DNA from: Coptis chinensis | Taxonomy: Eukaryota; Streptophyta; Magnoliopsida; Ranunculales; Ranunculaceae | NCBI GenBank assembly: GCA_015680905.1 | Contig: CM027383.1 | Location: 84,787,001-84,851,000, forward strand | Length of the DNA: 64,000 nucleotides | Reading direction: 5' to 3' | Shown here: positions 24,527 to 37,900 of the stretch, piece after piece | Position numbering within the stretch: position 1 is the first letter of the stretch | Layout: each line of letters starts with the position of its first letter | The notes under the pieces: model-generated | Databases searched by the model: none | Told to the model about the DNA's origin: nothing | The model's input: the letters and a program-made list of their open reading frames with translations, nothing else | Made by a program: the position numbers and the translations under genes

Positions 24527-25343
24527 TGATAGGGTTATATACTAAAAGCATTACTTTTGTATTAACTCTAATTCTTTATATTTTGGATGAGAATCATATG
24601 GGCAAATGTTATGCATATTATATATGTTATTAGTTATATGCATGTGTCTAATACTTTATGTTGTGGATGATATGGTGTGAACACACCGAAGATCATATCA
24701 TCAGTACCTTATAAAGTATAAATAATCGTTCACAACCTATATGGATTTGGACAAACCATTGGTACGGTTGTAGTATAATCTGGTATTAGTCTATCTTGAC
24801 TATAGGAGATCAACTAGTATATAATATGGAGCCCATAAATGCTGACACGTAATTTAGGATTAGGGCGGTAGTGCAACAATGGCCTTTAGTGGAATAAGCC
24901 ATTTGTTGACGGACTTGGGCCGTGTGTTCTGGGCGAACATGGGAAGCCCAAGCCTGTCAGGAGGCCCAACCCTAATTTCTCCTCATGGTCCCTGTTGTAG
25001 GCTATAAATAGAATACTCTCTCTCTCTCTGGCCGAAATTCACTATTCACTGGATTAGAAAAAGATGCAAGGAAAGATAGATCCAAAATTGGATCTAGCTT
25101 TGTGAGAAAGAAGGGGATTGGTAGATCGTTGCCCACACAACGTCTAATCTGTTCTAAAGGAATACAACAGAAGATCAAGGGGTTGATTTCGGATTTGATA
25201 AAGCTTTGATTCTCAGAGATTACATTTTAGCCGATTCTAAAAGGTATGTTCTCTAATCCAAAATTGTGAGAACCCATTAATTCCGCTGCGCGTGGTTCTC
25301 GCGGTTTATAGAAATATTCGTTCTGAAAATAACGATTCCTACA
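24527..25343 (+). mobile_element. Solo LTR, 817 bp (LTR family X, copy 2), nested
   Basis: It begins TGATAGGGTTATATACTA and ends ACGATTCCTACA, flanked by GTAGG at 24522-24526 and 25344-25348 (exact TSD). It is the same family as 15266-16517. This copy is shorter because about 440 bp present in copy 1 (roughly 15555-15995) are absent. A TATA-like GGCTATAAATAG lies near 24998. No internal domains are present. It inserted into the LTR 17977-26455. Confidence 0.85.
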
Positions 25344-26460
25344 GTAGGAACTAAAGGTTGGGCTGTGTCTTTTAATAAATAAGTCAACGAGATAATTAAT
25401 AAGCAAAGTAAAATATTGATTTTACGTGTGATGGAGCTATTGCATATGATATATATGATTTCTTATAAGAAATGTTTGTGTGGTTTGTGTGAGTTGATAC
25501 TCATGAGAGATGAATGTACTCCCTAGTGGTGATATATTATGATATGATGCGTATAATTTCTTTCGAAGGAATGTGAATATGGTTAGCGTGATATGATGGA
25601 TATGGTGGTGTGATATGAATGGTAGTTAATATTGGCAATATATTATGCCAGATTATATATACCCATGATGGTTGCAGTGAGAGTAAAATAGATGTATACT
25701 ATAAATGATTATGTTTGGAAAATCTAACTTTGTTTTGTAGGAGGGTAGGACTTATTAACTTTTTATGCAGAGATGTTGTCCTACCCTAAGACGACGTGAT
25801 GGCTTAATGGTAAAGTGTATCGAACTCATATTTAAATAAGTTATCATATGTGTATGTAATAAGTTGAATGTAAGTGGAAATTATATTGTGAGTTATTTTG
25901 GAAATTTAGCATGATGAATACTGTTATCTGAGATTTCTTGGAAATGTATATTGGGGGTTGAAATTTTACTTAGGAAGAAATTGTATGCCGTTTTGAGAAT
26001 ACAGAACTAACTTGTCTTCCAAGTTGAAATGATTGAATAGTATATTTCTTTATTCGAAAGATATGAACGTATTGCTATTTTATATTTAGTCTTACTCATA
26101 CCAGCAAATTTAATTTGCTGACCCATATTTGCTTTGTTTTGCAACGTGGGTGTGTTCTTGGAAACATAGATGGTGGAGTGCAGTGGATGAAGACACGTGA
26201 TTTGGAGTTGCTCTTGGAGTCTTCTGGTTTAAGTTTTTCTGAAGTGTACGGTTTTGTTTTGAGACAGATGTAATAGAGTTGGTTAGTTTCTTTGTAGTTT
26301 AATAATGTGATGAAGAGTTGTTCCTTTTAGTTTTCTTTTGATTCTAGTTTTTTTTATATCATGTTTGATAACAAGGTATTGGGTTTTGTTGCACCCCGGG
26401 TTTCCAGATGATTGAATATCATTGTTTTAAATATTGTCTGAAAATTTGGGGTGCACCCTT

Positions 26461-26909
26461 TGCCCGAGTCACCGAGTGGATATGACAAATGATCATATTA
26501 ACCTAAAAAAAACTAAAAGCAATCATTCCTTTACATCTTAAGAGAAGTCTACAACTCCCTTTACTCCTAAGAGCAGCTTGACTACCAATATAAAGTTCTC
26601 TAGTGAAGCTGTTAATGTACAGTAGCAATCATTCCTCTAAGTATTCCTCAAACAAATTTACAACTTAATACCGTAATCAGACGTTAGAATCAATGTAATT
26701 AGGTGTAACAATAGGATAAAGTGCAACTTGATCCTATCCATTTACTACCAACCCTATCACACAAATAGGAAGCATCACTATTTAGACAAGTAAAAGTAAG
26801 CAACATTGAACCTATTTCACTGAAGAGTTATACCCTTGCCTAATGTACAACAAAGAATGTGTTAGTAAAGCCACTCTTCTGTAACTCTGCATCAGCAAAC
26901 AAACAACAT
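26461..26909. other. CACTA interior between the LTR stack and the nested CACTA
   Basis: About 450 bp of the 16829-38669 element's own DNA lie here. It is AT-rich. I see no transposase motif and no clear exon. Confidence 0.5.
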
Positions 26910-27189
26910 CGACACTACACCAGAATTGCTGAAAAACGACATTAGCTTAGGACTGTCATGACCGTCCTTAATTTAGGACTGCAAAAACCGTCGCATATGG
27001 CATAAGTTCGTCGTATACTGACCTAACCTAAAATAACCTAAAATAGGGGACGGATTTTGGTGTAGTAAATACACGACGGTAAAGGTAGTTCTGGAACTCG
27101 TCGCTCAGGTGGTGGGCTAGCTTTTCATTCTCGTTCTCACTGCCTTTCACTATTGCGCTCATTTTTTTCCATTCTCGCGCTCATTTTTT

Positions 27190-27900
27190 TCACTAACACA
27201 GCCCCAGAGATCGACACTAGTGGAAAGTGAGAGAGAAACACTAAAAAAAACAAAGGTGGCTTCAAACAAACAGTTCAGAGCTTCTGCAAGGAACACAAGG
27301 AGCACAAAGTAGAGCTAGTGAGCTTCAGTGAAATTGTAAGCGCTCTCTCTCTCTTCAAAACATAAAATTTAATTAGTTAATGATTTTAAAGCTTCAAGTT
27401 TGTGTATTTTCGTCTGATTTTTGTTTGTTAAATTGATGTATTGTTCACTAAACTGAAATGGGTATCTGAATCTTGGATCAAGTCAAAGTTCCTTCTCCAA
27501 ATTGAGGTAAAGTTCTTTCCTTTTTTCATTCTTTTTCATTTCTTATTGGATTGCAAACGGGGAAGAAAGAGGATTGCAAACGGTTTTCAGATCTCGGTTA
27601 CAAAGAGAAAGCTGGAGGATGAGAAAAGGGTAAGAACTATCTAGTCGATTGCCTTCACATCGACCAATTGAACCAGGTTAGTTATTCTTATATTTATCTT
27701 CTTCAAATTCGAAGCATGGCTAGTGATTTATGGTAGTTTGAAAGCTCAGACCTGTGATTTTACAGATTGTGTAGAATCCTAGCCAAAGCCTTAGGCTTCA
27801 AGCTTCTAGCTTTGGAAGTTACTGATGCTTCTCCTTTACTCAATCACTCACTGAAATTTTTTGGGGATTTCTGAACGAGTTTGGTTTGCAGGTAATTCTT
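27190..27900 (+). other. Transcript-leader-like region of the nested CACTA
   Basis: A pyrimidine-rich, CTCTCTCTCTC-bearing stretch (27340-27352) is followed by several donor- and acceptor-like junctions: TTGAGGTAAAG near 27505, AACCAGGTTAGT near 27670, TTACAGATTGTG near 27763 and TTTGCAGGTAATT near 27890. These look like short non-coding exons of a captured or element-specific 5' region. No protein is recognised. Short splice motifs arise often by chance, so this is only suggestive. Confidence 0.3.
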
Positions 27901-30900
27901 TTTACCCATTTTGCCTTTGATTGGTTTTGATGCTTTTGGATACTCGACTTTTCAGCCTTTTTTTATTATATTTGCTAAAATGGTATATTGCTGTGAAAAT
28001 CCATTGGGAATTCTATGTTTCACAAGTTCCCGAACTTTGTTGAAGGGTTTGATTTTTTTTTTTTTATCGGGTTTTCTTTATTTTTTGGGGTACTGGTGCT
28101 GCGCACTCCCAATGGGTTAACGACGTAATGACGTATCTGCGGTGTGCCTGTGTCTATGCTGCACTCCCAATGCTTTTGTTTATTTCAAAGCTGTGTGTAT
28201 ACTGGCAGTGATCAATTTTAGCATGATGGTTAACATTAGCAATAGTATTTCCCTCCCTTTGTTTGATGTTGGTATTCTTCCTCGATTTTGCAATTAGCAT
28301 TATATTGGTGGTAGTAGTTAATCGTAGTAGTGTCCTTTGGTAGCACAGTTCTCACATCTTGAAAGTTGCTCGGAGCCACTATGTGCTTAACAAATCCTTA
28401 ACAGGTTGCTTCACTTTAATTACATTCAATATAACTGGTCAACTACTGTGTGTGTGAGCATCTTGAACCAAGCAATAGCTGGTCTGCTCCAAGTGATGAA
28501 GTACCATCATAAATTCTTTTATTACCTCTCACGAAGACTACCGGGGGAGGATAAGAAGATAATAAAAATAAAGGGGTATCCACTGTTTTCCTCTTTAATT
28601 TTCCTACTTTTTATTTTTCCTTGGACTGAATTTAATGGGTATGAATTGTTTTCACTTAGTTTTGTTCTAAAGTAGATTACCTTAAATAATGAAAGCATGT
28701 TACATTGATGATTGATCTATTAATTCCGTTGGCCCCTGACTTATTACTGTTTTATTTTTTCTATGCACTCACTTGTGCCCATCATAGTAATATCGCGTGA
28801 GCATGGTTACCCATACTTGATGTAGCTTCACTATGTACGTTGGAAATGGAAGAGGTTGTATTGGAATGTGGAGGGAATGGTCGGTAGACAAGACAAGAGA
28901 CATTAACACTTTTTGAAATTAGGCCTAGAGTTAAGTGCACTCATATTCCTTGATTTTATTTTTTTATGATTCCTCGTTAATCTAGAAAATTAGATTTGAT
29001 TGTTCTTGTTTGTTAGCTACACTAAGTTCTAATCTGCTTAGGCATTTGCATAAGCCGTATGTTCTCTATCAATTTTTGGATACATGGTATTAATTTAACC
29101 AACTCTAGTTCATCTGCAAAACTGAGTAGCTAGTTTACTCTGCGTGTTTTTACCAATCCTGTTCTTAATTCTTATCACGCAGTTTGGGAGGAAAGTTTTA
29201 TGTTCTAGTGCTCAGCAAGACATAGATTTACTTAAGTCATCAATATGCCATAAGGGTCCATGGTTCTCGCTATTGGTTTTTGCGTTTGGGTTTTATGTTG
29301 TTGATGATTTTTTGGTTGATTTGCAAGTTCTTGGAAAGCTTTAAATTTTCTCATCGGATCTCATTTTCATCTCTTAATCGAACAAAACATGTTCCAAAGT
29401 GGTTCATTGGAGGAGCGAAGCCGCTAAAGTAGAACTTTGTTCACGCTGAAGATCGACTTTAAATACAGGTGCTTCATCGTCCTCCATCCTTTTAGGATTA
29501 TACTTTTTTTTTTATCTCTTTTTAATTTGGGGTTAATGTTGAGTTTCATTCAGTTGGTGGTTCTTTGCCTATTTGGGTTCTGATTTAGGTGTCTAAGTGT
29601 CTTTTTAGGGTTCATTACCTATTGTTTCCCAATTCTTAATTCGTTAAAATGTTAAGGTTTATACAAATCGATTATAGTTATTTGGAGGTGCTCAAATTTG
29701 TTTGGTAATGAAAGTTTAAAAGCAACTGTTGTTTTTTTTAGTGGTCACTAATTACATAGGTCAAGATTTTCAAGACTTGGGCATTCCTCAATGTGCCAAA
29801 GATCGATCTTTGGTCTTATTAACATATGGTTCTTTGTGGAGTTTTTTCGTTTTTATTGCTTGAAGTACCAAGAAAAACTTTAAGTTTAGATTTACAATTT
29901 CTGCCTTCAATAATCTATAATAAGGCAAGTAGTTACAATCTTCCATTGAGTTTTTTAGTCTTTGCAGTTTTTTTGTCGGGTTTTATATACAAGACTTGTC
30001 TTTGCATCACTTCAAAAAGCGCTTCTTGTCGGTCCGACTTTATGCTATATTTTTTCTTAGTTAGAGTGGGTTTTGGGATATAGTGACCTAGGATGAAAAG
30101 TTAGTTCATTCAGTCAGTTTGCGCTATATCTGTTTTTAGCTTGTTGTTGTGTGTGCCGACACTAGTGTCGGTTACATAGCGTGCCAAGTAACTATATATA
30201 TGCTATCTATTCTTATTGCGTGAAACTAGTGAGTACTTAGTATTTTGTTTATGTTCACTATGTGTATGATTTATTTTTATCTTATGATGCTTTTCTATTC
30301 GTCATAACATATATGTGTAGGAAGATGAATTGATAATATAGTATGTAAGCAGTAGTTTTCTTGGTTTAGTTTTCTGGGGTCGGTTCAGAAGAGTCCTGAA
30401 AAATCATGCTTGGGAATGAGGTCTCGGGGCTTGAATAAGATTTTTAGATCTGCAAGTTTTCTTTCCAATACAGTTGGATTCACCTCGTTTTAATATCTAC
30501 ACAGTAAGTTAAGACTGTTTTAATACAAAGAGGTCCGTCAGGATTTTTATGACCAAGTTCTGTGTTTGGTCGCGTTCTGTGAATTTTCTGTTAAGAACCT
30601 GCTTTCATGGTCTAAACATTAGTTGTAGGTAATTTAATTATGTTCCAAACCCAATTTACCTTGTACTAATCCAAGTTATAAAAAGGAAGTTACGACAGTT
30701 TTAGTGAAAAAAGGTCAATCAGGATTTTTCCTGATAACCTTTGGTTTACAATCAGGTCAAGTGAATTTCTGAGTGGGAATTAGGTTTTTGGGTATGAACA
30801 AACATTGTAGAAATTGGAGTGCAGTTTCTGCAGTCCTTTACTTAGTGAAACTTGTTGCCACTGTCCCTTCCATAACATAACTGATCAATCTATTCCCGAG

Positions 30901-31499
30901 CGCTCTCTCACCCAAGCACTTCGTCCCTCTCTCTCCTTATCAGTCGTTCGTTCCTTCTCCTCTTGCTCAACTGTCCGCCAAGTAAAGGACTGCAGAAGAT
31001 CATGGAGATCCACAAGATACCTGCCAACCCAACAATAAACCCTTTTTTATTTAAGTTAAAATTTTGGTGCCACCGTAAACACTATTTCTTTAATGACCGA
31101 AGTCAAGCCCCTAAGCATGGGTTTTCAAATGGTACTTCTTCCAATTAGAGTGGCTGCTTTTTTATGCAAACCTTGAATACTCGCCATGATATCCTTCGAC
31201 CTAGAGACCTCGACCCAGTAGTGCCGGTTTCCCACCTACCACCTATCCAACGCCAGAAACTTCGAGTTGAACTAAATGACCTATAAGTGCAAGGGTAAGA
31301 CTATTTACAGATATTAACTGGAGGATCTTTGCCATTGCCTTTGGATAGAGCCTTTAGGACTTATGGCATTGGGCAAGTAGGCTCCATCAGATACAACTTT
31401 TTGATACCATTGTGCAGTAGAAACAAAAGCCTTTTCTGGGCCAAGGAGTCGTTTTTTCTGTTTTTTCTTTCTTACCAATTAGAAGGAAGAAAGATGGAG

Positions 31500-31976
31500 C
31501 CGCTCTCATTCAAGACCTTTGGAAAGCTGCTGCAGTCTCAAGCTTAGTAGCTATTTGGAAAAACAGGAAGAAAATTCTCTATGATGGTCGAACGGCAAGT
31601 TCCTCCTTCTGTATACAGGTTAGAAAGTCAGTGCATAAAGCTTTTCAGTTAGTGGGCACCACTATGGACAACTCTACACAGGATCTTGCTACCCTTCATG
31701 CTTTCAGACTCCGAATAAAACTTCGGAAGAGCCCCTAAGATCATAGAGTGCTACCGAATGCTCCACTTGCAGGAGTAATCAAAGCCAATGTACGATGGAT
31801 CCTCTCATGGAAATCCGGGGAACTTCGGGTTGGGGGCGTCTTTAGGAAGAGTGATGGGGATGTTGTTGGTGTATACATAGGAGGTATTGGTGTAGATACT
31901 TGCTATGTTGCGGAATCTCAAGCAATTGCTCATAGTATAGCTAAAGCAATTGAGATGTCTTGGTCCTGCAAATGTT
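31500..31976 (+). pseudogene. LINE ORF2 C-terminal (RNase H) fragment inside the nested CACTA
   Basis: The frame reads DLWKAAAVSSLVAIWKNRKK, then a stop near 31736, then VIKANVRWILSW, GGVFRKSDGDVVGVYIGGIG and YVAESQAIAHSIAKAIEMSW. This is the linker and RNase H (RVT_3) start of a plant L1-type LINE; the conserved D of the first strand appears as N/R-like sequence, so it is decayed. Only the 3' part is present and no poly-A tail is seen, so internal capture by the CACTA, or later truncation, is possible. Confidence 0.75.
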
Positions 31977-34937
31977 GATGGAAGTTCCGCTTCTAAGTGA
32001 AGTCCGGATAAAGTTAAGTTGTTAATATGTTTTTGTTCCGTATGAACAACAACAAATAAGTTCCGAGGACTGGCTTATTTTCGTTTGTCATTCCACCCCA
32101 TGTCGCCCTCCACTCACATGACTTCGATCTGTCAACAAACCTTTCCAGCCAAGAGTACGATAGTATACAAGTTGTTATCTATTTAATAGGAAATCGTGTG
32201 TGAGTGATTCAATAGGCTAGTGTCTTTAATCATTTAATTCATGGTTATCCTTCTCTGTAGAATTTCATTTTATAGCATTTAAGTTCATGAAGTCTTTTAG
32301 ATCTATATATGTGTCTTCTATCCCCAAAATTTTAAAGATTAGAGATTATACAAGGCATGCATGAATGTTGGTCTAATTATTTTAACATTTGCTACAATTC
32401 GTTGATCTTTAAACTATACTAATATATATAATGTGTTCATATAATTAAGTCTAAGTGATACAACGACAAATATGATTTTGTTTCTTGTTTCATTTCATTT
32501 GGGGGTCTCACCTGTTCACATCCTATTGTGGTGTCATGTAGGTTACCTAATAAAAATTATGTGGGATAATGCTTCTTCTACTTAATAAGAAGAATGGGAG
32601 GGTGGAGATTTGGCTGAGGCATTACCACTCTACATTGCTACCCCAGGTAAGGATCGGATTTGTGGATTGAATCCATTTGTGTGACACTAGTACACATTCT
32701 TGTTTTTTACATTCTTGTTTGCCTCTGCTTGGGCTACTCGTTCAGTCTCTAGAAGACTCTCAAGGTTGCTTGTTCTACTTTCTAAAAGTCATGAAAGGCT
32801 AGGCGACTCACCAAAAAAAAATGAAAGGTGATGAAGATAGGAATTTTGAAGTACACTTTTTTTTTTTTTCATTGTGAGGGTTCTTCATCTCGTGTCATTT
32901 TTCCTTTTGCAGGCATATTTAAGGCTTCATTGCCTTCATCAATTTTTCCCAGCTGTTCACTCTTCTTTTTCTCTCGAAGGTGAAGGTGAGGTGATGATAC
33001 TTGACATGACATTAATTACCATGGGACATTAATCGTCTTCACCAAGCATACCATCTGTTGTGTATATATTGGGGAATTAATTATTTATCTCTTGGGTATT
33101 CATTAATTTCTTTCAAAATTTCTGTTTTAGGATTTTGCAAGAGGATTTCAAACTTTGGGGTTTGTTTGCAGACTACAAGGTACGAAATTTCTCCATATTC
33201 AAGTTAGTCTTGCTGTTGCTGAGCTTGATATACACAAAAGGAAGCATTTTAGTTTGATTTTTTTGCAATCCTTTGATCCCCATGTTATTAGATATCCCCT
33301 CTATTTATAAGTATGAGTACCTTGTTAGAGAACAACTCAAGGTTCTTTCCTCACCACCTGTGATTTCTATTGTGCTTTTAGGTTTTTAGGAAGAGTATGA
33401 TTAGTTAGACTTGCTTATTTAATTTGTGTAGCTTGCAATGCTTCATTCATGTAACTTTAGTATCTAGAGTTCCAAACGGTAAGTTCTTTTTCTGTTCTAC
33501 AAAAGGCAAAAGGCGACTTATAAACTGCTTTTCATTCTACTTTTCCTCAGCAGGCTCATAGTTCCTACTTGCATGGGTCATAAAGGTTATACTTTCGCAA
33601 AGCTAACTGCACCAGCAGGTAATATTCTCTCTGAATTAGTTCCAATAGTGCCTTTTATTCTATTTTTACTTGTTTTTTATGAATGCAAGAGGACAGTACC
33701 TAAGCCTAGACAAGAACTTACCTTTTTTTTTGATAAAAAAACAAAGACTAATCTGATTTCACAATTTCTTTAGTAACATTGTTGGTACACAATACCTTGG
33801 GCCACTTCGGTGTATTATTTCTTAGTGTACTCATTGGTTTCTTGTTGTAGTTGTAATGCTTACAGAACGCATAGTATTTTCATGAGTGGACATGATTATT
33901 GGTGGCTAAGTACCATGTCACTTGGAATTCGGATGAATTTTATGGTGTTTTTTTTTTTCCGTATTCTTTTTTATCCATTACTGAAACGAGTGCCCGAGTA
34001 CATCATACATGGGGGGGAGGGGGGGTGTACTTTAAAGGATGCTTATAACTCCACACTAAACCCGTTCTTTATTTTTTTCACTTGCATATGTTGTCAATGA
34101 TTCCTTGTGAAGCTAGACTTCCTTAAAGTGTAGATACTTGATTATCCTTTGTAGAAATGACAGACAATTAAGGTGGTATGGTACTTTGCCTGTTTTGACT
34201 TGGTATTCTTTTTATGCAAACAGATGTTTCAACTAATGATGCTTAGAGTTTATGTCGATAATAATATGATTGCATCTACGTGTTTGCAGGTGCACAGAGA
34301 CCACAAGGAATCATCAACACTCACTTTGATGCAAAGTATAGCATACTATGTCTGTACATTGTTAAAAAAACTTTATGTTCGCTTATAAAGCTCAAAAAAC
34401 TTGTAAACTTTGGAAAATATCAATATATTATTTATCAATTTTTTTTTATGCAATATTTTAGTATGTTATCATTTATGTCGTTCAAATGGTGATCATGTGT
34501 GAATTTAGCTGAGTATTCAGGAAAAACTAGATTCTACAGGGAAAAAAAATTATTTCAATAAAATAACTACAAAAAAGGGACCAGCGAAGGTGTCCAGACT
34601 CCATAATTGATTTTCCCAAATTGCAAATGCGACGGAAAAGAATGTCTTAAAGCTAAAACTAAGACACAATTTGCGACGCAATTTAGGGTCTCAAGTTTGA
34701 AAATTAGCTGCCAAAATTAAAAAGTGATTTACGACGGTTGTTAAAGTCGCAACATTGACGACGGCAATAACAGTCTTTACCCCGTCGTCTTTCTAATTCA
34801 CGTTAAGACGTCCAGAACCGTCGTTAATATTAACAACAGGGCAATTTGCGACGATCTGTGAGACAACATATTCCGTCATAAATCCCAATTTAGGACGGCT
34901 TTAACCGTCGTTTTCGGCCATTTCTGGTGTAGTGCGA

Positions 34938-37900
34938 GTCAAAAATAATAATGGGTATCCAGTTTGTACATAATAGTCCCCCAATCTCCTATTTTTTCTC
35001 TTTTGCCTAAACATCCCATGATACCTCAACGGAAGGTTGAACTATATATTACAGGATTTATTGACGATAAACTCAAAAAATCATTTCAACTAAGAAAAGG
35101 CCACCCTCATCAAAAGGATCTCTTAGGTGATAACCATTACCAAAAATAATATGGCTTACTGCAGACCAAAGCTATGAAGTAAAACAAGCAAAATACGAAT
35201 CAGTAGATTGAATACCTGATACTAGCAGGATCTCTCAAATTCACCTTTATCAGCGTCATAGCCACAAATAACAACAACAAAATGACTTGCAAAGAGATAA
35301 CATCATAGACCACTTATTATTATTTAAGTAAAGAGTCATATGTTTCAGATTTGCACAAGCCATGTCAACTTCTCTCTTTATAGAGAGAGAAAACTTCATG
35401 CTGCATAAAAGTATTATGAATAGATAAGGGCAAAGAAAGGAACTTTTGATTCCGTTAGTACTCAGTTGGAGCTAAAAGTCAATTCTCAGAAAATAAGGAA
35501 TTAGGAGAAATCAGAAAGTTGGATATGAACACTTAGAATTAACCCAAAATAAGAATAAGAAATAAGTAACCCAGTCACAGGTTTAAGCCTTAACAAGAAA
35601 GAAGAACAAGAAGAATAGTTATAGTGAATGATTTCCTCATGAGCAGAATATCAAATGTTTAGTTGTCATATTACCAGAAGAGTGAACTATTTCAATTGTT
35701 TTTCATGTCAAAAAAAGTATAAACCAATAACTCACTAGAGGATTAATATAGAAAACACAACTTCTTACCTGTATAACCTGCATTTACATCATACAAGCCT
35801 GAGACACAAACATCCCCCGGTTACGTCATATTGGCTTGAAGTCTTTAAGGGAAACTAAAATCATAGAACTCTTGAAAGTAATTAAAAACGAAAAACAGTA
35901 ACACGACTATAATCTTCAAACTTGGCGAAAGAATACCAAACTAAATTTGAAGTGATAAACACATGAAAGAAACAATAACATGGATACTTGACTCGATAAG
36001 TAAAGCACTACCACTGCAAAATAAGAACACACAAGTATAATCAATAACTTAAGTAGGTGATTTTGCGTCGACTGTTTTTGAAAAATGTATAGAAAGTTTA
36101 GAAAATACTAGAATGTTACTTAGCCACGAGTCTTTGCGTCTTGGATTTGCTGCTTTGAGCATCTTTTACAAGATTAGCCATTTCAGCTAGAAAATATCAG
36201 CAATTGCACAATCTTCAGCTAAATCAATCTCTCACAGGGTTACCTTGATCTTTTCAGAGGAGGAGTTGAAATAGCATGTCCAAATGTTGCCACAAGTGAC
36301 CAAGAGATTACAATAGGAAGAAAAACAAATCATTCATCCTCACAATAATGACAACTCTAAACTTTAGTCTAAAAATGGAGGCCAATGTATCAATTAGCTA
36401 ACTAATGAAAACTAGGTTTGCACTTACAGATCCTTGCTTATAAAGAATGATTGCGTATTAGCTGAAGAAAAATGGGTCAAGCGGTCATATATTCACTCAA
36501 TATAACCTCTTTCAATAAAAGGAGAAGTATCAAGAATAGGTAACTCCAAAAGATAGTACTAATTCAATCAAAGTAACAGGCAAAAAAAAGATACCTACAA
36601 CTATATATCATCATACTCACAACTCATAATATCAACTCCTTTCCTTTCTTTCTTTCGTTAATCAAAGATTATTACAACAAAGAAAGGCAAATTATTTTCA
36701 GATTTTCAAATTAAAGTTTGGCATTGCACTAAGCTTAACTAAGTGTATGTCTCATACCCTAGGTTGTTCCCTCCTTGCATGTAATATGCTATAAGTAGTC
36801 CACTTTCCCGCAAGTAGGTGTTTGACACACATAAAGTAAATAATAACAGCAAAATTTATGAGGAATCTCCGAGAATACTAGCTCACACCTTATTAAGCAA
36901 TCAAGCGAATCAAGTACTAGCACAAAAATCCTCGTATTTGAAATATGTAAATTCTAATTGCAGTGCAAAACCTAAGACAAAATTGTCTTAAGCTAGCTAC
37001 ATTGTCCAGTCACCAAAAGTTAGTTTGTTATACAGACAAGATGATAAGCCAAAGATCGTTGAAATTAAATTGGGGCGTCTACAAATGAAGTCAAACTGGA
37101 AACTATCATCTTGACAAACTAAAAGCTTTCTCTGATTAGCACGTAATATGTCATACAAAGATCCTAAAAGAGTAGTGTTACATTATCGTTTCATACAAAA
37201 GTAGATTATATCAACTCAAACTTATCAAAAGAAAACATGAAACATGAGCATTAGGTATAAGTAGTACTAATACTCTTCCATCTTAGATATCAAATGCTGC
37301 ATTGACAGACAGTATGCATGTGTATCTTAACACTTAAGGAAGATGGCGTAATCAAGTAATAATAAATACATATAAATTTCTAATAAATGTGAAGGTAAAA
37401 AATGGCCTGGGGTTTCCTAGTAGGAAATTGAGATTAGTCACCTAATCTAAGTGAAACAAACAGAACACCTACATACAAATTGCATCAACCATGTGAACTA
37501 TGTCCAGGACAAAGATAAAAAACTTCATAGCATCTACCATAAAATCGTAAATCATACATCACATAATCAAGTACAATACCAACCACTCAATAAAAATAAA
37601 CAAATAAACTAACTAAAAAGGTCTTACCTTGAGAACTGGAATGTTAGGAAGAAAGGATGGAGCTTGAGCAAATTCGAGCAAACGAACCATTAAATTCACT
37701 ATTTTTTAATTGATTAGATCTGAGAATGCAAGTAAAAGGTGCAGTGGTGCACAATTTTAAAGATATGATGGTGCCAAATAAAGCTCAAATTAAAACAAAG
37801 TAGTCGAACTTTCATCTCTTTCAATTCATACCTGATGAGAATAATCATATCACTTAATTCCTCCGAATAAAAACCAACTTTACCTTAAAGTTGTGGAATG

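Larger units (their letters stand above)
17977..26455 (+). mobile_element. Solo LTR (Ty3/gypsy-like), about 4.15 kb, itself interrupted twice
   Basis: The fossil runs from TATAACAACCCCAATTTT to AAAATTTGGGGTGCA, flanked by CCCTT on both sides (17972-17976 and 26456-26460). The imperfect inverted ends (AACAACCCCAATTTT / AAAATTTGGGGTG) resemble the TGTAACACCCC...GGGGTGTTACA ends of plant chromovirus LTRs. The TSD is exact, and no gag or pol sequence is found inside. After discounting the LTRs at 18201-21697 and 24527-25343 it is about 4155 bp, within the range of long gypsy LTRs. It lies in the left arm of the 16829 CACTA, so it is younger than that element. Confidence 0.8.
26913..34934. mobile_element. 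CACTA transposon, 8.0 kb, non-autonomous, nested in the larger CACTA
   Basis: The left end CACTACACCAGAATTGC and the reverse complement of the right end, CACTACACCAGAAATGGC, pair; both continue into GAAAA(A)CGAC and GGACNG-type subterminal repeats. The TSD CGA is exact (26910-26912 and 34935-34937). The subterminal repeats (ACGACGG, CCGTCGT, GGACGG) fill about 26940-27090 and 34660-34920. They are a different family from the GCGACG repeats of the host CACTA, so this is a separate element. No TNPD or TNPA coding sequence was recognised in 8 kb. The interior has a leader-like region with splice-site-like junctions (27190-27900) and a LINE-derived RNase H fragment (31500-31976) in the same orientation. 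Confidence 0.9.

Noticed and set aside
26913-27066. A 154-bp mini-CACTA suggested by the internal GGTGTAGTA at about 27058-27066
   Set aside because: The end at 34934 pairs better with 26913 and has an exact CGA duplication; the internal motif is more simply a subterminal repeat.
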